Of a DNA stretch of 64,000 bases, positions 29,622 to 38,760 are shown piece by piece. Position 1 is the stretch's first letter. Each line of letters begins with the position of its first letter. Under the pieces are notes generated by a model that worked only from the letters and a program-made list of their open reading frames with translations, did no database searches and was not told the origin of the DNA. Location of the stretch: assembly GCF_023015805.1 (NCBI RefSeq), contig NZ_JALKBA010000017.1, positions 1 through 64,000 on the forward strand, given 5' to 3'. Source of the DNA: Cellulophaga sp. F20128 (lineage in GTDB: Bacteria; Bacteroidota; Bacteroidia; Flavobacteriales; Flavobacteriaceae). The translations under genes were made by a program, and so were the position numbers.

Positions 29622-31274
29622 TTAATTTGATAATTTAAATGGCAATTTCTTTTTAATATTTGGATGAATAATTAGTGCAATTATTCCTATCACTGCCCCT
29701 ACAGAGAGTACAATCCCGTTAGATTCCTCAGCAAAAAAACCTAAAATCAAAATTAATAACCCGACGGCCATTAATGTAAGTGCCAAGACTTTTAAACCAA
29801 ATGTATTTTGTTCGGTAGCATCTTCTTCAACTATTTCCATCACTGAAATTTTGCCTTGATATATTTTATAATCATCACTTTCATTCACACCTTTAAATCT
29901 AATGTAAAATTCATATAAAAATAACAACGTTAAAGGCAAGATGGCTCCTAAAAGCATTTCATTTGCTCTAGATAAAGGGGCGAAAAATTTAAAAACAATA
30001 TTTATTAATAAACTTGTAATTGTAATCCATAAAATAGATTTTCCTGAATGTCTTTTTGAAAAAATCGCCCAAATAGGAGGTCCATACAAAGAACAACCCG
30101 TTACCGCACCGATACTCAATACCACATTTACAATACCTCCTGCAGAAGGCACCAAAAGTGCCACCATAATAGTCCCTATACCAAATAAAAGTGTGGAAAG
30201 TTTAGCAACACGCATGGTTGTCTTTATGGATGCCTTAGGCTTTATAATTTTAAATATATCATTCGTGATAACGGAGGCTGCTAAGTTCAAAGTCGTGTTT
30301 ACCGAACTTGCCGTAGCAAAAACCATCCCACCTAACATTAGTCCCAACATACCTACTGGCAATACTTGCTTACATATTAATAAATAAGCACCCTCATTTT
30401 CCAATCCTCCTAATGAAGGATTTAAAACACGATAAATCATTGGTGGCAACATCCAGATAAAGGGACTTAATAAATACAACCAACCAAAAGTTAGTCCTAC
30501 TTTTTTAGCATCTTTAGCGTTTCTCACACTGGTATATCGTTGTACATAAGCCCAATTTCCACCAATGAAAATAGTATTATAAATAGCAAAAGCAACAATA
30601 AACCCCCAGGTATATTCCCCACTTGTCCAGTCAAAAAAGTTATTTGGCACCTTCTCAACAAACTGATTTAATCCACCTACTTCTTGAATAGATAGATATA
30701 CTACTATAAAAACGGCTGCTGTTAGAATTACAAATTGCAAAACATCCGTGATAATAACTGCCCATAAACCTCCAACAACGGTATATAATAAAATTAACAA
30801 GCCTAAAACGATAATACAAGCATTTATAGGAAAACCCGTGGACACATTAATAATTTTTGCAACAGGATATAAAAAAGCCCCTGCATAAGCCAAGGAGAGT
30901 ATTAATATTAGATAGGTATAAAACTTCTGGGTAGTATTACCTAATCGATTCCGTACAAATTCTGCAGCGGTTAAACTATTTGTCTTGCGCCAAGCGGGTG
31001 CTATCAGAAAAGCCACCAAAAACCCACCAAAACACATTGCCATTTGAATTGTAATGGCTACCCAGCCTAACTCATAAGCAATAGATCCCCATACAACAAA
31101 AGTTCCTGCCGAAAAAAAACTCATGAATAGTGATAATCCACTCATAGACCACGGAACTGCACCTCCCGCTGCAAAATACGATTTCATATCCCCACCTCTT
31201 TTTCTAAAGGCTAGACCAGCCATTACAATCAATAAGGAAAATATTATAATTACTAGATAATCAATATTATTCAT
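29622..31274 (-). CDS. Sodium:solute symporter (SSS family)
   Basis: A 550-residue membrane protein with about 13 hydrophobic segments, starting YLVIIIFSLLIVMAGLAFRKRGGDMKSYFAAGG, typical of the SSS family. The second and third helices carry GLSLFMSFFSAGTFVVWGS and AEFVRNRLG, also family hallmarks. It imports a small solute with sodium. Position between the GH9-like gene (55 bases) and the FAD oxidoreductase suggests uptake of the released mono- or disaccharide across the inner membrane. Confidence 0.9.
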   Translation of the reverse strand: MNNIDYLVIIIFSLLIVMAGLAFRKRGGDMKSYFAAGGAVPWSMSGLSLFMSFFSAGTFVVWGSIAYELGWVAITIQMAMCFGGFLVAFLIAPAWRKTNSLTAAEFVRNRLGNTTQKFYTYLILILSLAYAGAFLYPVAKIINVSTGFPINACIIVLGLLILLYTVVGGLWAVIITDVLQFVILTAAVFIVVYLSIQEVGGLNQFVEKVPNNFFDWTSGEYTWGFIVAFAIYNTIFIGGNWAYVQRYTSVRNAKDAKKVGLTFGWLYLLSPFIWMLPPMIYRVLNPSLGGLENEGAYLLICKQVLPVGMLGLMLGGMVFATASSVNTTLNLAASVITNDIFKIIKPKASIKTTMRVAKLSTLLFGIGTIMVALLVPSAGGIVNVVLSIGAVTGCSLYGPPIWAIFSKRHSGKSILWITITSLLINIVFKFFAPLSRANEMLLGAILPLTLLFLYEFYIRFKGVNESDDYKIYQGKISVMEIVEEDATEQNTFGLKVLALTLMAVGLLILILGFFAEESNGIVLSVGAVIGIIALIIHPNIKKKLPFKLSN

Positions 31275-31329
31275 TTAGGTTTGTTATTAAAATTTTTATT
31301 TAAAGCTGTTTGAGATTTTTGTGTTCATA

Positions 31330-33651
31330 TCAATGATTCCCTATTTTAATGCTAGCACGTTTTTCAAAATAACCAAAACCATAAGTCGCCTCAATAATGT
31401 CTTCATTTTTTAGCTGCAAAACACCATCTTTTAATTTTATCTTACCTTTCTTAACTGCCACCGTTCCTAACAAATATTTTGAAAATGGACTTTCCTCTCT
31501 TAATTTTACAATCTCTACATCACCCCTTGATGACTTTAAAAATACATCAACCATATCAACTTTATTTTCATCAAAATTCAATGGCGCCTTTAACCTAATT
31601 TCTATGGTCTTTTTGTTTCTTTTTTTTAGTATTATTTCCGTTTCATAATTTGCTAAATAGGCCATACTTACATTAAATGCAGTATTGTGTTGCACCCAGC
31701 CTTCGGTCCATCCTATATTACCAATTTCTGGATGATTCGGGTAATGATTATTTTTTGGTGAGCCATCAAAAACAAAAGGAACCTCCTCCAACAAACCTAC
31801 ACCACCATGGTGAAAAGAATACCATCCTAAATCTACCCCTTCGATTTCAGAAGGACCATCATAAGAAAAATGTCTGCCTGTAGGATTTCTACCAAATGCA
31901 TTATCAATATGCGACCAAGTAATTTTATCTAATTCTTGTTTCAACTCTTTATTTGTAATTATACTCATTGCCGCAATAGCACTTGCTGGAAAGCTTAGAA
32001 TATTTCCAGTTTCATTCCAACCATTAGGCACCCAATCCCCATGGTCTGTATATTTTCTAAAATCCCACATATTTTTGGAACGACCTACCATAACTTTGCC
32101 CCATTCTTCAACTTTTTCCATCAACCCTTGTGGGGCTTTTTTAGGGTATTGGTTATAAAAAAAGGCAAAAGAACGCAAAGTAATATGCTCAGACATACGT
32201 TGACCTTTTGTAGTTAGAGGATCATTCCAATCAAGATTAGCGATCATCCATTCCATTTGATTGAAGGCTGCATTAAAATACTTAATGGCATCTTTTTCAC
32301 CTTGTTTCTTAGCAACCTTAAACATCATTAAATTGGGAATAACTGAATGTCCAGGTGGCAACTCCCCTTTGTTGGTTCCCATCTTGGTTTTTAATGCCAA
32401 TAAATTATGTTCTGGACTTTGATCATATTTCGTTGAACCATTAGTAACCAATACATTTTCCCAATTATCTATTACATACTTATAAACAACATCAAAATTC
32501 TGTTGCGGCAACCATTCTTTCAAATACGGAAATGCATAAAGAAAATGTGCTAATTCTGCTTTTTGCATTTCATGATTCAATTCCTGAGAAATTTTAACAT
32601 CAGCATCCCAATGAATTAATTTAACGATATCCGGCGCATCCTTCTTATAAGGTTCTAAACGACCCCATTTGTCTTTATACTCTAAAGGAAAAGAAGTGTT
32701 GTCCTTATATGAAATTTTCTGTTTCATACGTTTGTAAGCCTCAGGATTGGAAAGGTATTGAGCTACTAAGGTTTGCATAGACCAATTAAAAAAATCACCA
32801 TCGCGCCAAGCCCAAGAAAGTTGTCTTATTTTATCCGTAGTACCAAGGTAATGCCTAGCGCCTATCATAAAATCGATCATATTTCTATAGGTCACACGCT
32901 CTAGCCAATATGGTCCTATTCTAAAAGGAAAGGATGTATTGGCCCCTATAACAATCTCATATTCATCTGAAGATGATGGGTTAAAATTTGTAAAATCCCC
33001 AATATGACTCATCACTGTACCTCTATACTCTTCTTTATTGGTTCTTGTATTTTTTATTATGAATGCAGTATTATCTAATATCTCTGGTGCCGTAAATCGT
33101 TTCGGTTTATCAAGGTTATACCCACTCTGGTTTGTAATAATTTTTCGAACAGGAGTAGCTTCATTAGAAACATACTTACGTCCGTAGATTTCAAATTCGT
33201 TAACTTTTACTACAGCTTCATTATAGATTACCAACCTTATTCTATCTGTTAATACAGGATTTTTAAAATCAATCGAAATTATTTTTTCATGATTATCCAT
33301 TACCTTTTTTAGATCATTCCAGAATCCATTCATAAACGTTTGTAGCGCATATGAAGAAACGGTACGCCCGTTAGCATCTTCTAAATGCAATACTACGGTA
33401 ACAACTTCAGTAGCACCTGGTAAAGTGACCAATACCCATTTGGGCTCTTTACCGCCCTCACTCATCCATCCTGTATCTGTTTTACCGTCTATTGTATAAT
33501 CGGATTTACTAGGAACGTGAGGATTACTGGAAATAGATTTACCGGAAAGTGCAAGATTATTTTGTGCGTAAGTTGATAGCGGTTTTAAGGAAAGGACAAG
33601 TACAATAAAAAGTACTTTTAAAGGTATTTTGACTAATTGAATTCTTATCAT
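31330..33651 (-). CDS. Secreted GH9-like glycosidase with discoidin domain
   Basis: A 773-residue protein with signal peptide (ends TYAQ). Residues ~32-155 resemble an F5/8 type C binding domain (NLALSGKSISSN, YTIDGKTDTGW, KVNEFEIYGR). Residues ~165-250 look like the Ig-like domain before GH9 catalytic modules (ITNQSGYNLDKPKRF, EYRGTV). The remainder is helical and fits an (alpha/alpha)6 barrel; near residue 588 it has DNAFGRNPTGRHF, close to the GH9 segment GRNP.G.S. The usual GH9 DAGD motif is not evident, so it may be a divergent relative with another substrate. Second gene of the operon, 39 bases after the GH43-like gene. Confidence 0.6.
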   Translation of the reverse strand: MIRIQLVKIPLKVLFIVLVLSLKPLSTYAQNNLALSGKSISSNPHVPSKSDYTIDGKTDTGWMSEGGKEPKWVLVTLPGATEVVTVVLHLEDANGRTVSSYALQTFMNGFWNDLKKVMDNHEKIISIDFKNPVLTDRIRLVIYNEAVVKVNEFEIYGRKYVSNEATPVRKIITNQSGYNLDKPKRFTAPEILDNTAFIIKNTRTNKEEYRGTVMSHIGDFTNFNPSSSDEYEIVIGANTSFPFRIGPYWLERVTYRNMIDFMIGARHYLGTTDKIRQLSWAWRDGDFFNWSMQTLVAQYLSNPEAYKRMKQKISYKDNTSFPLEYKDKWGRLEPYKKDAPDIVKLIHWDADVKISQELNHEMQKAELAHFLYAFPYLKEWLPQQNFDVVYKYVIDNWENVLVTNGSTKYDQSPEHNLLALKTKMGTNKGELPPGHSVIPNLMMFKVAKKQGEKDAIKYFNAAFNQMEWMIANLDWNDPLTTKGQRMSEHITLRSFAFFYNQYPKKAPQGLMEKVEEWGKVMVGRSKNMWDFRKYTDHGDWVPNGWNETGNILSFPASAIAAMSIITNKELKQELDKITWSHIDNAFGRNPTGRHFSYDGPSEIEGVDLGWYSFHHGGVGLLEEVPFVFDGSPKNNHYPNHPEIGNIGWTEGWVQHNTAFNVSMAYLANYETEIILKKRNKKTIEIRLKAPLNFDENKVDMVDVFLKSSRGDVEIVKLREESPFSKYLLGTVAVKKGKIKLKDGVLQLKNEDIIEATYGFGYFEKRASIKIGNH

Positions 33652-33690
33652 TGGAGCAATACTAATTAAATAATTTTTTATTTGAATTAC

Positions 33691-34659
33691 CTACCTATTA
33701 GGAACTGGCATAGACGTTTCTTCTTCATCTAATCCATCATTCCAAAATAATTCTGCCATCCGAAAATCATGTTGATTACCAGAGGATCGTGAGTAATACC
33801 ATTTACCGTCTAAATCCCTCATAATTTCCGCGGCATGCCATGGATTAATGCGCTTGACTAAATCTGAAGTTTGCCATAAAAATGGAGATTTGCTTTTAAA
33901 AATATCCTGTCCTCCGTATGGCCACGTTGGTCTTGCCGAAAGTGTGAGGTAATAATACTCCCCTCTTTTAACCACAAATGGGGATTCAACCCCTGGGTTT
34001 TCAGTATGTTCATCAAAACAAATTTTTGGACCTTCCCAATTTATTAAATCCTTGCTGGTACTATAACCAACTACCCAATGTTTATCATCTTTTAACATGC
34101 TGAAATACATAATCCAAATATCCCCATGCTTAAAAACCATAGGGTCTTTATTTTTTTGATTATTTGTAATTTCGTTAGAATATGCGAATAAAGGTTCCTC
34201 TGTTGGATGTTCCCAATTATAAAGATCTTTGGATACTGCATATCTTATTTGACGAGGCACACCAATACTAGTATAATACATATAGAAGGTATCAGCATTT
34301 TTAATAATATGTGGCGCCCAAATTTCTTGGCCCTTATATCTAAATTCCTTTTGTTTAGACCAACCTCTTTGGGTTAATGAATCGGCGGTAAGGTGAATAA
34401 ATTGTCTATTATCTGCTACAATTCCATACAAATGCCATTTACTATCCTTAGAATTATAAATAATTGTATGATCATAGGCATAAGGTAGTTCATAGATTGT
34501 GAACATTTCACCTAAAACAATTGAATCTGTTATTTGTTTATTTTTGGTTTCTACTAATTCTTCATCATTTACCTCCCCATTGATTGTCACAGTCTTACAT
34601 TGACTTAACACTATAGTTAATAAAAAACACAAGCAAACTTTTAAAGGTATCCGCATCAT
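33691..34659 (-). CDS. GH43-like five-bladed propeller lipoprotein
   Basis: A 322-residue lipoprotein (LTIVLSQC, cysteine 21). Five blades can be traced: AYDHTIIYNSKDSKWHLYG, IWAPHIIKNADTFYMYYT, KDPMVFKHGDIWIMYFS, VESPFVVKRGEYYYLTLSA and HAAEIMRDLDGKWYYSRS. Candidate catalytic residues in GH43 positions are D63, D172 and E225. The size fits a single-domain GH43/GH32-clan enzyme. GH43 members attack arabinose, xylose or galactose linkages; this one cannot be assigned further. First gene of its operon, with operator copy D 396 bases upstream. Confidence 0.75.
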   Translation of the reverse strand: MMRIPLKVCLCFLLTIVLSQCKTVTINGEVNDEELVETKNKQITDSIVLGEMFTIYELPYAYDHTIIYNSKDSKWHLYGIVADNRQFIHLTADSLTQRGWSKQKEFRYKGQEIWAPHIIKNADTFYMYYTSIGVPRQIRYAVSKDLYNWEHPTEEPLFAYSNEITNNQKNKDPMVFKHGDIWIMYFSMLKDDKHWVVGYSTSKDLINWEGPKICFDEHTENPGVESPFVVKRGEYYYLTLSARPTWPYGGQDIFKSKSPFLWQTSDLVKRINPWHAAEIMRDLDGKWYYSRSSGNQHDFRMAELFWNDGLDEEETSMPVPNR

Positions 34660-35631
34660 TATTTTAATTTAATTATTTTTAGCCATTCGAAAGTAATTTT
34701 TATTTTTTGTAACGACCACTTCTTTATAGAATCCCGAACTTGATTTTATTAGATGGTACTATATCAGTTTATATTTTAATCTAAACTCATAGGAATTCCC
34801 TACTTCTTATTGATTTTTAAACCTATTTTTTTTTAATAAATAAATTTATTTTCTAGACAAAGCCATTACCTATAAAAAATATAACTTTAATTTGTTAGAA
34901 AAATTAACTTGGATTTCGGATCAACTTTTTTAGTTTTTTTCTATTCAGCATTCTAATAAAAAAAATCTTTCCATTTAGTTAGTAATTCAAATTTACTCGC
35001 ACTAATATCTATAATTGATTTGCATTTTTTTTCAAGAATTAAAAAAAAAATACCGAAAACGATACCGAAATGGGTTTAATTTCCCGGTAACGATTCCGAA
35101 AAAATAATTTGTAAGCATAACTATTATAAACCATCTTTTTCATATTCAATTGAAAACACCTATGATCCAAAGAAAAATTAATACAAACAAAGGACTATAA
35201 CTTATGTGGATAATTCAGAGCGTAATCTGCAAGGTGCTTAAGTAAAGCACTATAAAAAAATCATTTTTGAGTATTAAATCCTTTAGCCACCTCGATAAAG
35301 AAAATGCCTAAAGTCAATTGAGTTTTGAATGTATTCATTATTATGAAAACCCATTTAAACGTTATTTAAAACGATCGAGGAACCCACCCTTTTCATTAGT
35401 TCACACAAGAAAATATTTTCAAACAAACTAAAATTCTCAACAACTATTTAAATTTACTTAATACCAAGTTTCAAACTGTTTTGGATTTTAAGGTGTAAAA
35501 AATTTATCGCTACAACAAAGATTAACTATTTAAGTTGACAATAAATAAAGTATTCAGAATAATTGATTTGACCTGTTAAAATGTTTAATTTAACATGGTC
35601 TGAAAAATTAAAGACCTAACTACCCAATGAA
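34660..35631. other. Divergent control region, GH43-like operon and two-component genes
   Basis: 972 AT-rich bases without a credible gene. It holds operator copy D at 35055-35097 and the TGATTTGCA-N8-CAA block at 35016-35035 shared with the susC region. A small hairpin with GTGCTT/AAGCAC arms lies near 35234, followed by seven A residues. The promoter of the response-regulator gene must be near the right end but no clear box was found. Confidence 0.5.
35055..35097. promoter_or_regulatory. Triple LacI-type operator, copy D (GH43-like operon)
   Basis: Sites at 35055 (GAAAACGATACC), 35067 (GAAATGGGTTTA, weakest, no central CG) and 35086 (GGTAACGATTCC). Offsets 0, 12 and 31 match the other three copies, and the 7-base spacer before the third site (ATTTCCC) is also similar. 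It lies 396 bases upstream of the GH43-like start. Confidence 0.7.
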
Positions 35632-36309
35632 ATGAAAATACTTGTAATTGAAGATGAACCTGAAATGAAAGGACTGATCAAAGAATTTCTTTTAGATGAA
35701 AATTATATTGTTGAGGTTGCGGGAAATTATCAATCTGGTTTGAATAAAATTGTATCCTATGATTATGATTGTATCCTGCTTGACATTACCCTACCAGATG
35801 GTAATGGACTTGATTTATTACACGAATTAAAAAACCTAGACAAGGCAGACAGTGTAATTATTATATCAGCCAAAGACTCACTTGAGGATAAAGTAAAAGG
35901 GTTAAATCTTGGTGCAGACGACTATTTAACCAAACCCTTTCATATTACAGAGTTAAATGCAAGAATAAAGTCCGTAATCCGGCGAAAAAAAAGGGAAGGA
36001 AAAAAGCTACTTGAATTGGACAATGTGAAAATTAATATTGAGGAACGCTCTGTTTATATAAATAACCAACCCGTAGAATTGAACCGTAAAGAATTTGATA
36101 TTCTTGTGTTTTTTGGGATGAATAAAACTAGAATTGTGAGCAAATCTGCAATTGCAGAAAACATCTGGGGAGATTATATAGATCAGGCAAATGATTTTGA
36201 TTTTATTTATTCTCAAATTAAAAACTTACGTAAAAAGCTTCGCGACCATAATGCTGAAATAGATATTAATTCCGTCTATGGAATGGGTTATAAATTGGGG
36301 CTAAAATGA
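35632..36309 (+). CDS. OmpR-family response regulator
   Basis: A 225-residue protein. The receiver domain shows the acidic pocket IEDEPE near residues 6-10, phospho-acceptor D51 in CILLDITLPDG, and K101 in DDYLTKPF. Residues ~127-225 form a winged helix with LNRKEFDILVFF and the ending YGMGYKLGLK. The gene overlaps the following kinase gene by four bases (ATGA), so the two are translationally coupled. A likely target is the operon starting at 37917, which is preceded by 11-base-phased repeats of the kind OmpR-type proteins bind. Confidence 0.93.
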   Translation: MKILVIEDEPEMKGLIKEFLLDENYIVEVAGNYQSGLNKIVSYDYDCILLDITLPDGNGLDLLHELKNLDKADSVIIISAKDSLEDKVKGLNLGADDYLTKPFHITELNARIKSVIRRKKREGKKLLELDNVKINIEERSVYINNQPVELNRKEFDILVFFGMNKTRIVSKSAIAENIWGDYIDQANDFDFIYSQIKNLRKKLRDHNAEIDINSVYGMGYKLGLK

Positions 36310-37583
36310 AACTAATTAACCACACCTTGTGGATTCTTTCTACTATTCTATTCACTACTGTTGGTATATGGGCATTTCTATTCTATTCTGAGTTGCTAAT
36401 TCAAGTTAAAACTACTGTTGATGAAGGCCTTACTAATCATAAAATAGCAATTATAGACAACTTAGAGGATAATAGCGCTAACCTTATTGAACAGGTTAAT
36501 TTTCTAGATAAAAGTTACAGTATTAAAAATGTAAATGAGGAGTACGCGCTTCAAGTGAGAGATTCTTACAAAGACACCTTAATTTTTTCTAAGCTAAAAA
36601 ACACAAATTACGAAGCGCGCTTACTTACAACGGCTTTTGTATCCGCTGAAGGCAAATACTTTGAAATGAAGGTGCTTTCACATGAGTTAAATAAAGGTAA
36701 CCTAATCAAAAAGATTATTATATCAATACTTTGGTTGTTCCTATTTCTGTTTATTAGTGGTGTATTAGTGAATCGATTTGTACTAAAGAACACATGGAAA
36801 CCCTTCTATAAATTATTAGAATACTTAAATGATTTTAGGTTAGACAGCAGTACTACTAAGGAATTATCTAAAACAAATATCAAAGAATTTGTTTTGTTAA
36901 ATAAATCTGTTCAAAAATTATTGCTGACCAATGGGGCTATTTTTAACAGTCAGAAACAATTTATTGAAAATGCATCACATGAGTTACAAACACCTTTGGC
37001 CATAGGAATAAACAAACTGGAGTTACTTGCTGGAGATCCAGATTTATCTGAAGAACAGATAAAAAAAATAGGCCATATTATTGAATCCTTTCAACGCATA
37101 TCTGGTTTAAACAAATCGTTACTCCTACTTTCTAAAATAGAAAACAAACAGTTTGTTTCTGCCGAAATATTAAGTTTTGATGACATTATTAGCAGAATTA
37201 TAGCGGATTTTTCTGATTATGCGGAATTTCAAAAAATTAAAATAACGTATGTAAAAGAAGCTGATTGGGTTTTTAAAATGAATAAAAACCTTGCTGAAAT
37301 GCTGGTAATGAACTTGGTCAAAAACGCCATAATCCACAACCAAAAAGATGGTGTTATTACAATCCATATTACCACTGCTTATTTTACCATAGAAAATAGC
37401 AGTAATTTACCAGAATTACAAGCAAATAAGTTATTCATACGATTTAACAAAAATTCGCACAACAACAATTCAACTGGGCTGGGTCTGGCCATTGTAAAAG
37501 CCATTGTAGACGTATCTGATTTAGCCATCACTTATTCATATGAGCACAGGCATAAATTTAAAATAAGTCAAAACCCTTTATAA
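36306..37583 (+). CDS. Sensor histidine kinase
   Basis: A 425-residue kinase with two membrane helices (about residues 8-28 and 134-156) flanking a small ~105-residue periplasmic sensor domain without a recognised fold. The H-box is SHELQTPLA with H225, the N-box NLVKNAIIHNQ, and the G-box STGLGLAIVKAI. The start overlaps the end of the response-regulator gene. What it senses is unknown; downstream pectate lyase genes make a pectin-derived signal or a cell-envelope signal possible. Confidence 0.92.
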   Translation: MKLINHTLWILSTILFTTVGIWAFLFYSELLIQVKTTVDEGLTNHKIAIIDNLEDNSANLIEQVNFLDKSYSIKNVNEEYALQVRDSYKDTLIFSKLKNTNYEARLLTTAFVSAEGKYFEMKVLSHELNKGNLIKKIIISILWLFLFLFISGVLVNRFVLKNTWKPFYKLLEYLNDFRLDSSTTKELSKTNIKEFVLLNKSVQKLLLTNGAIFNSQKQFIENASHELQTPLAIGINKLELLAGDPDLSEEQIKKIGHIIESFQRISGLNKSLLLLSKIENKQFVSAEILSFDDIISRIIADFSDYAEFQKIKITYVKEADWVFKMNKNLAEMLVMNLVKNAIIHNQKDGVITIHITTAYFTIENSSNLPELQANKLFIRFNKNSHNNNSTGLGLAIVKAIVDVSDLAITYSYEHRHKFKISQNPL

Positions 37584-37916
37584 ACTTATACTATTAAACG
37601 TAACACTTCTAATAACCGTTCTTGCAGCATACTCTAGGTTGGTCTGCAATATAAAAATTAATGGACCAGTATATTCCGTTTGTAGTTTGCATATGTCGAT
37701 TCGATAAAATTTTACAGCCATAATTTGCATACTTTAAAGCACTAAGAAAACAAATGCTACTGCAAAATGAATACTACTTCTAACAGGTATTTACAGATGA
37801 AGCAGAATAGCTTATTCAAAAGAGCATTCATGTACTTTTCCAGATTCTTTCCAGATTCTTTCCCATTTGTTTCCAAATTCGTGTTGTTTATTTGATTAAA
37901 ATTTAAAAGTCAACAG
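37584..37916. other. Region upstream of the PepSY/pectate lyase operon
   Basis: 333 bases without a gene. Its right end carries the phased TTCC repeats (37838-37881) and, just after them, TTTATTTG at 37887-37894, one base off the Bacteroidota -7 consensus TAnnTTTG. This would give a leader of about 15-20 bases before the ATG at 37917. Confidence 0.5.
37838..37881 (+). promoter_or_regulatory. Four 11-bp-phased TTCC direct repeats
   Basis: TTCC recurs at 37838, 37849, 37860 and 37871, exactly 11 bases apart. The first two units are identical (TTCCAGATTCT), the others are TTCCCATTTGT and TTCCAAATTCG. OmpR-family regulators bind direct repeats spaced 10-11 bases, and such a gene lies just upstream. 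The repeats cover the expected -33 region of the promoter at 37887-37894. Confidence 0.6.
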
Positions 37917-38732
37917 ATGAAACCTATCATAGCGCTAATTGTATTCCTATTTTTCACAACATTTACTTGGGGCCAAAAAATAGATCAAAGCCAAGTACCA
38001 GCTGTTTTATTAAATAGTTTTCAATTAAAATATCCAAATTCAGAACACGCAAAATGGAAAAAAGAAAAAGAAAATTATACCATTGAATTTCAAGTAAACA
38101 ATAAGCCTCATAAGGCCATATTAAGCTATAAAGGAAATCTTATTGAACATTTTAAAGATTTGTATGTAAGTGAAATTCCAGAAGTGGTATTGGAAACTAT
38201 AAAAACTAGAATTCCCTATTTTGATGTTGAAGATGCTGATAAATATGAAAATGGCAGGAAAACAACCTATACAATTAAATTTAAAATTGATGGAAAGCGC
38301 CACTATTTCTGGGTCAATGAAAAAGGGGAATTACGAAAATACAGGCAAGAGTTAAAGGATAGTGAAATCCCAATATTTATAAGCAGTCTTATTGCAACTA
38401 ATTATGGAAAAATGGACATCGATTATTCCAAATTCGTAGAGGAACAAGGGGTAATAATCTATATCGTTGACGGCGAAATTAATGATGACGATCATAATTT
38501 TAAATTTGATGCTAAGGGGAATATTTTAAAACACATTCACGATATAAAGCTATCCGAAATACCAGCTCCCATAATTAAAACCATATCATCTAAGTTTAAA
38601 GACCATACTCTTAGAGATGCCGATTTTATTGAAGAAAATGGAAAATCGTATTATTATATAACTATGAAAAAATCAAAAAATCAAGTATACATAACCTTGA
38701 ACCCGAATGGACAGGTACTTACTGTTAAATAA
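37917..38732 (+). CDS. Secreted PepSY-like (DUF2874-type) protein, three repeats
   Basis: A 271-residue protein with signal peptide ending TFTWGQ. Three repeats of ~80 residues each follow the pattern SEIP..V...I...(P/F)....A.....G...Y.I.....G....F...GEL, typical of the periplasmic PepSY-like/beta-lactamase-inhibitor-like family. Such proteins often sit next to two-component systems and are strongly induced by them; their function is unknown, with proposals including binding of a ligand for the kinase. It is followed by pectate lyase genes at 28 and then 50 bases, so it appears to head their operon. Confidence 0.8.
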   Translation: MKPIIALIVFLFFTTFTWGQKIDQSQVPAVLLNSFQLKYPNSEHAKWKKEKENYTIEFQVNNKPHKAILSYKGNLIEHFKDLYVSEIPEVVLETIKTRIPYFDVEDADKYENGRKTTYTIKFKIDGKRHYFWVNEKGELRKYRQELKDSEIPIFISSLIATNYGKMDIDYSKFVEEQGVIIYIVDGEINDDDHNFKFDAKGNILKHIHDIKLSEIPAPIIKTISSKFKDHTLRDADFIEENGKSYYYITMKKSKNQVYITLNPNGQVLTVK

Positions 38733-38760
38733 ATTTAGAGTATAAATTGAAATTAAACCC

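Noticed and set aside
29941-30387. 148-codon ORF antisense to the sodium symporter
   Set aside because: It is a mirror-frame artefact of hydrophobic codons in a clearly real membrane protein gene.
22554-35097. Repeated GGAA.CG..TTCC sequences as a CRISPR or mobile-element repeat
   Set aside because: The copies are short, far apart, imperfect, and each sits upstream of a gene; the pattern is that of regulator binding sites.
35230-35262. Small GTGCTT/AAGCAC hairpin as a terminator
   Set aside because: The stem is only six bases, no gene ends nearby on either strand, and the tail is A-rich.
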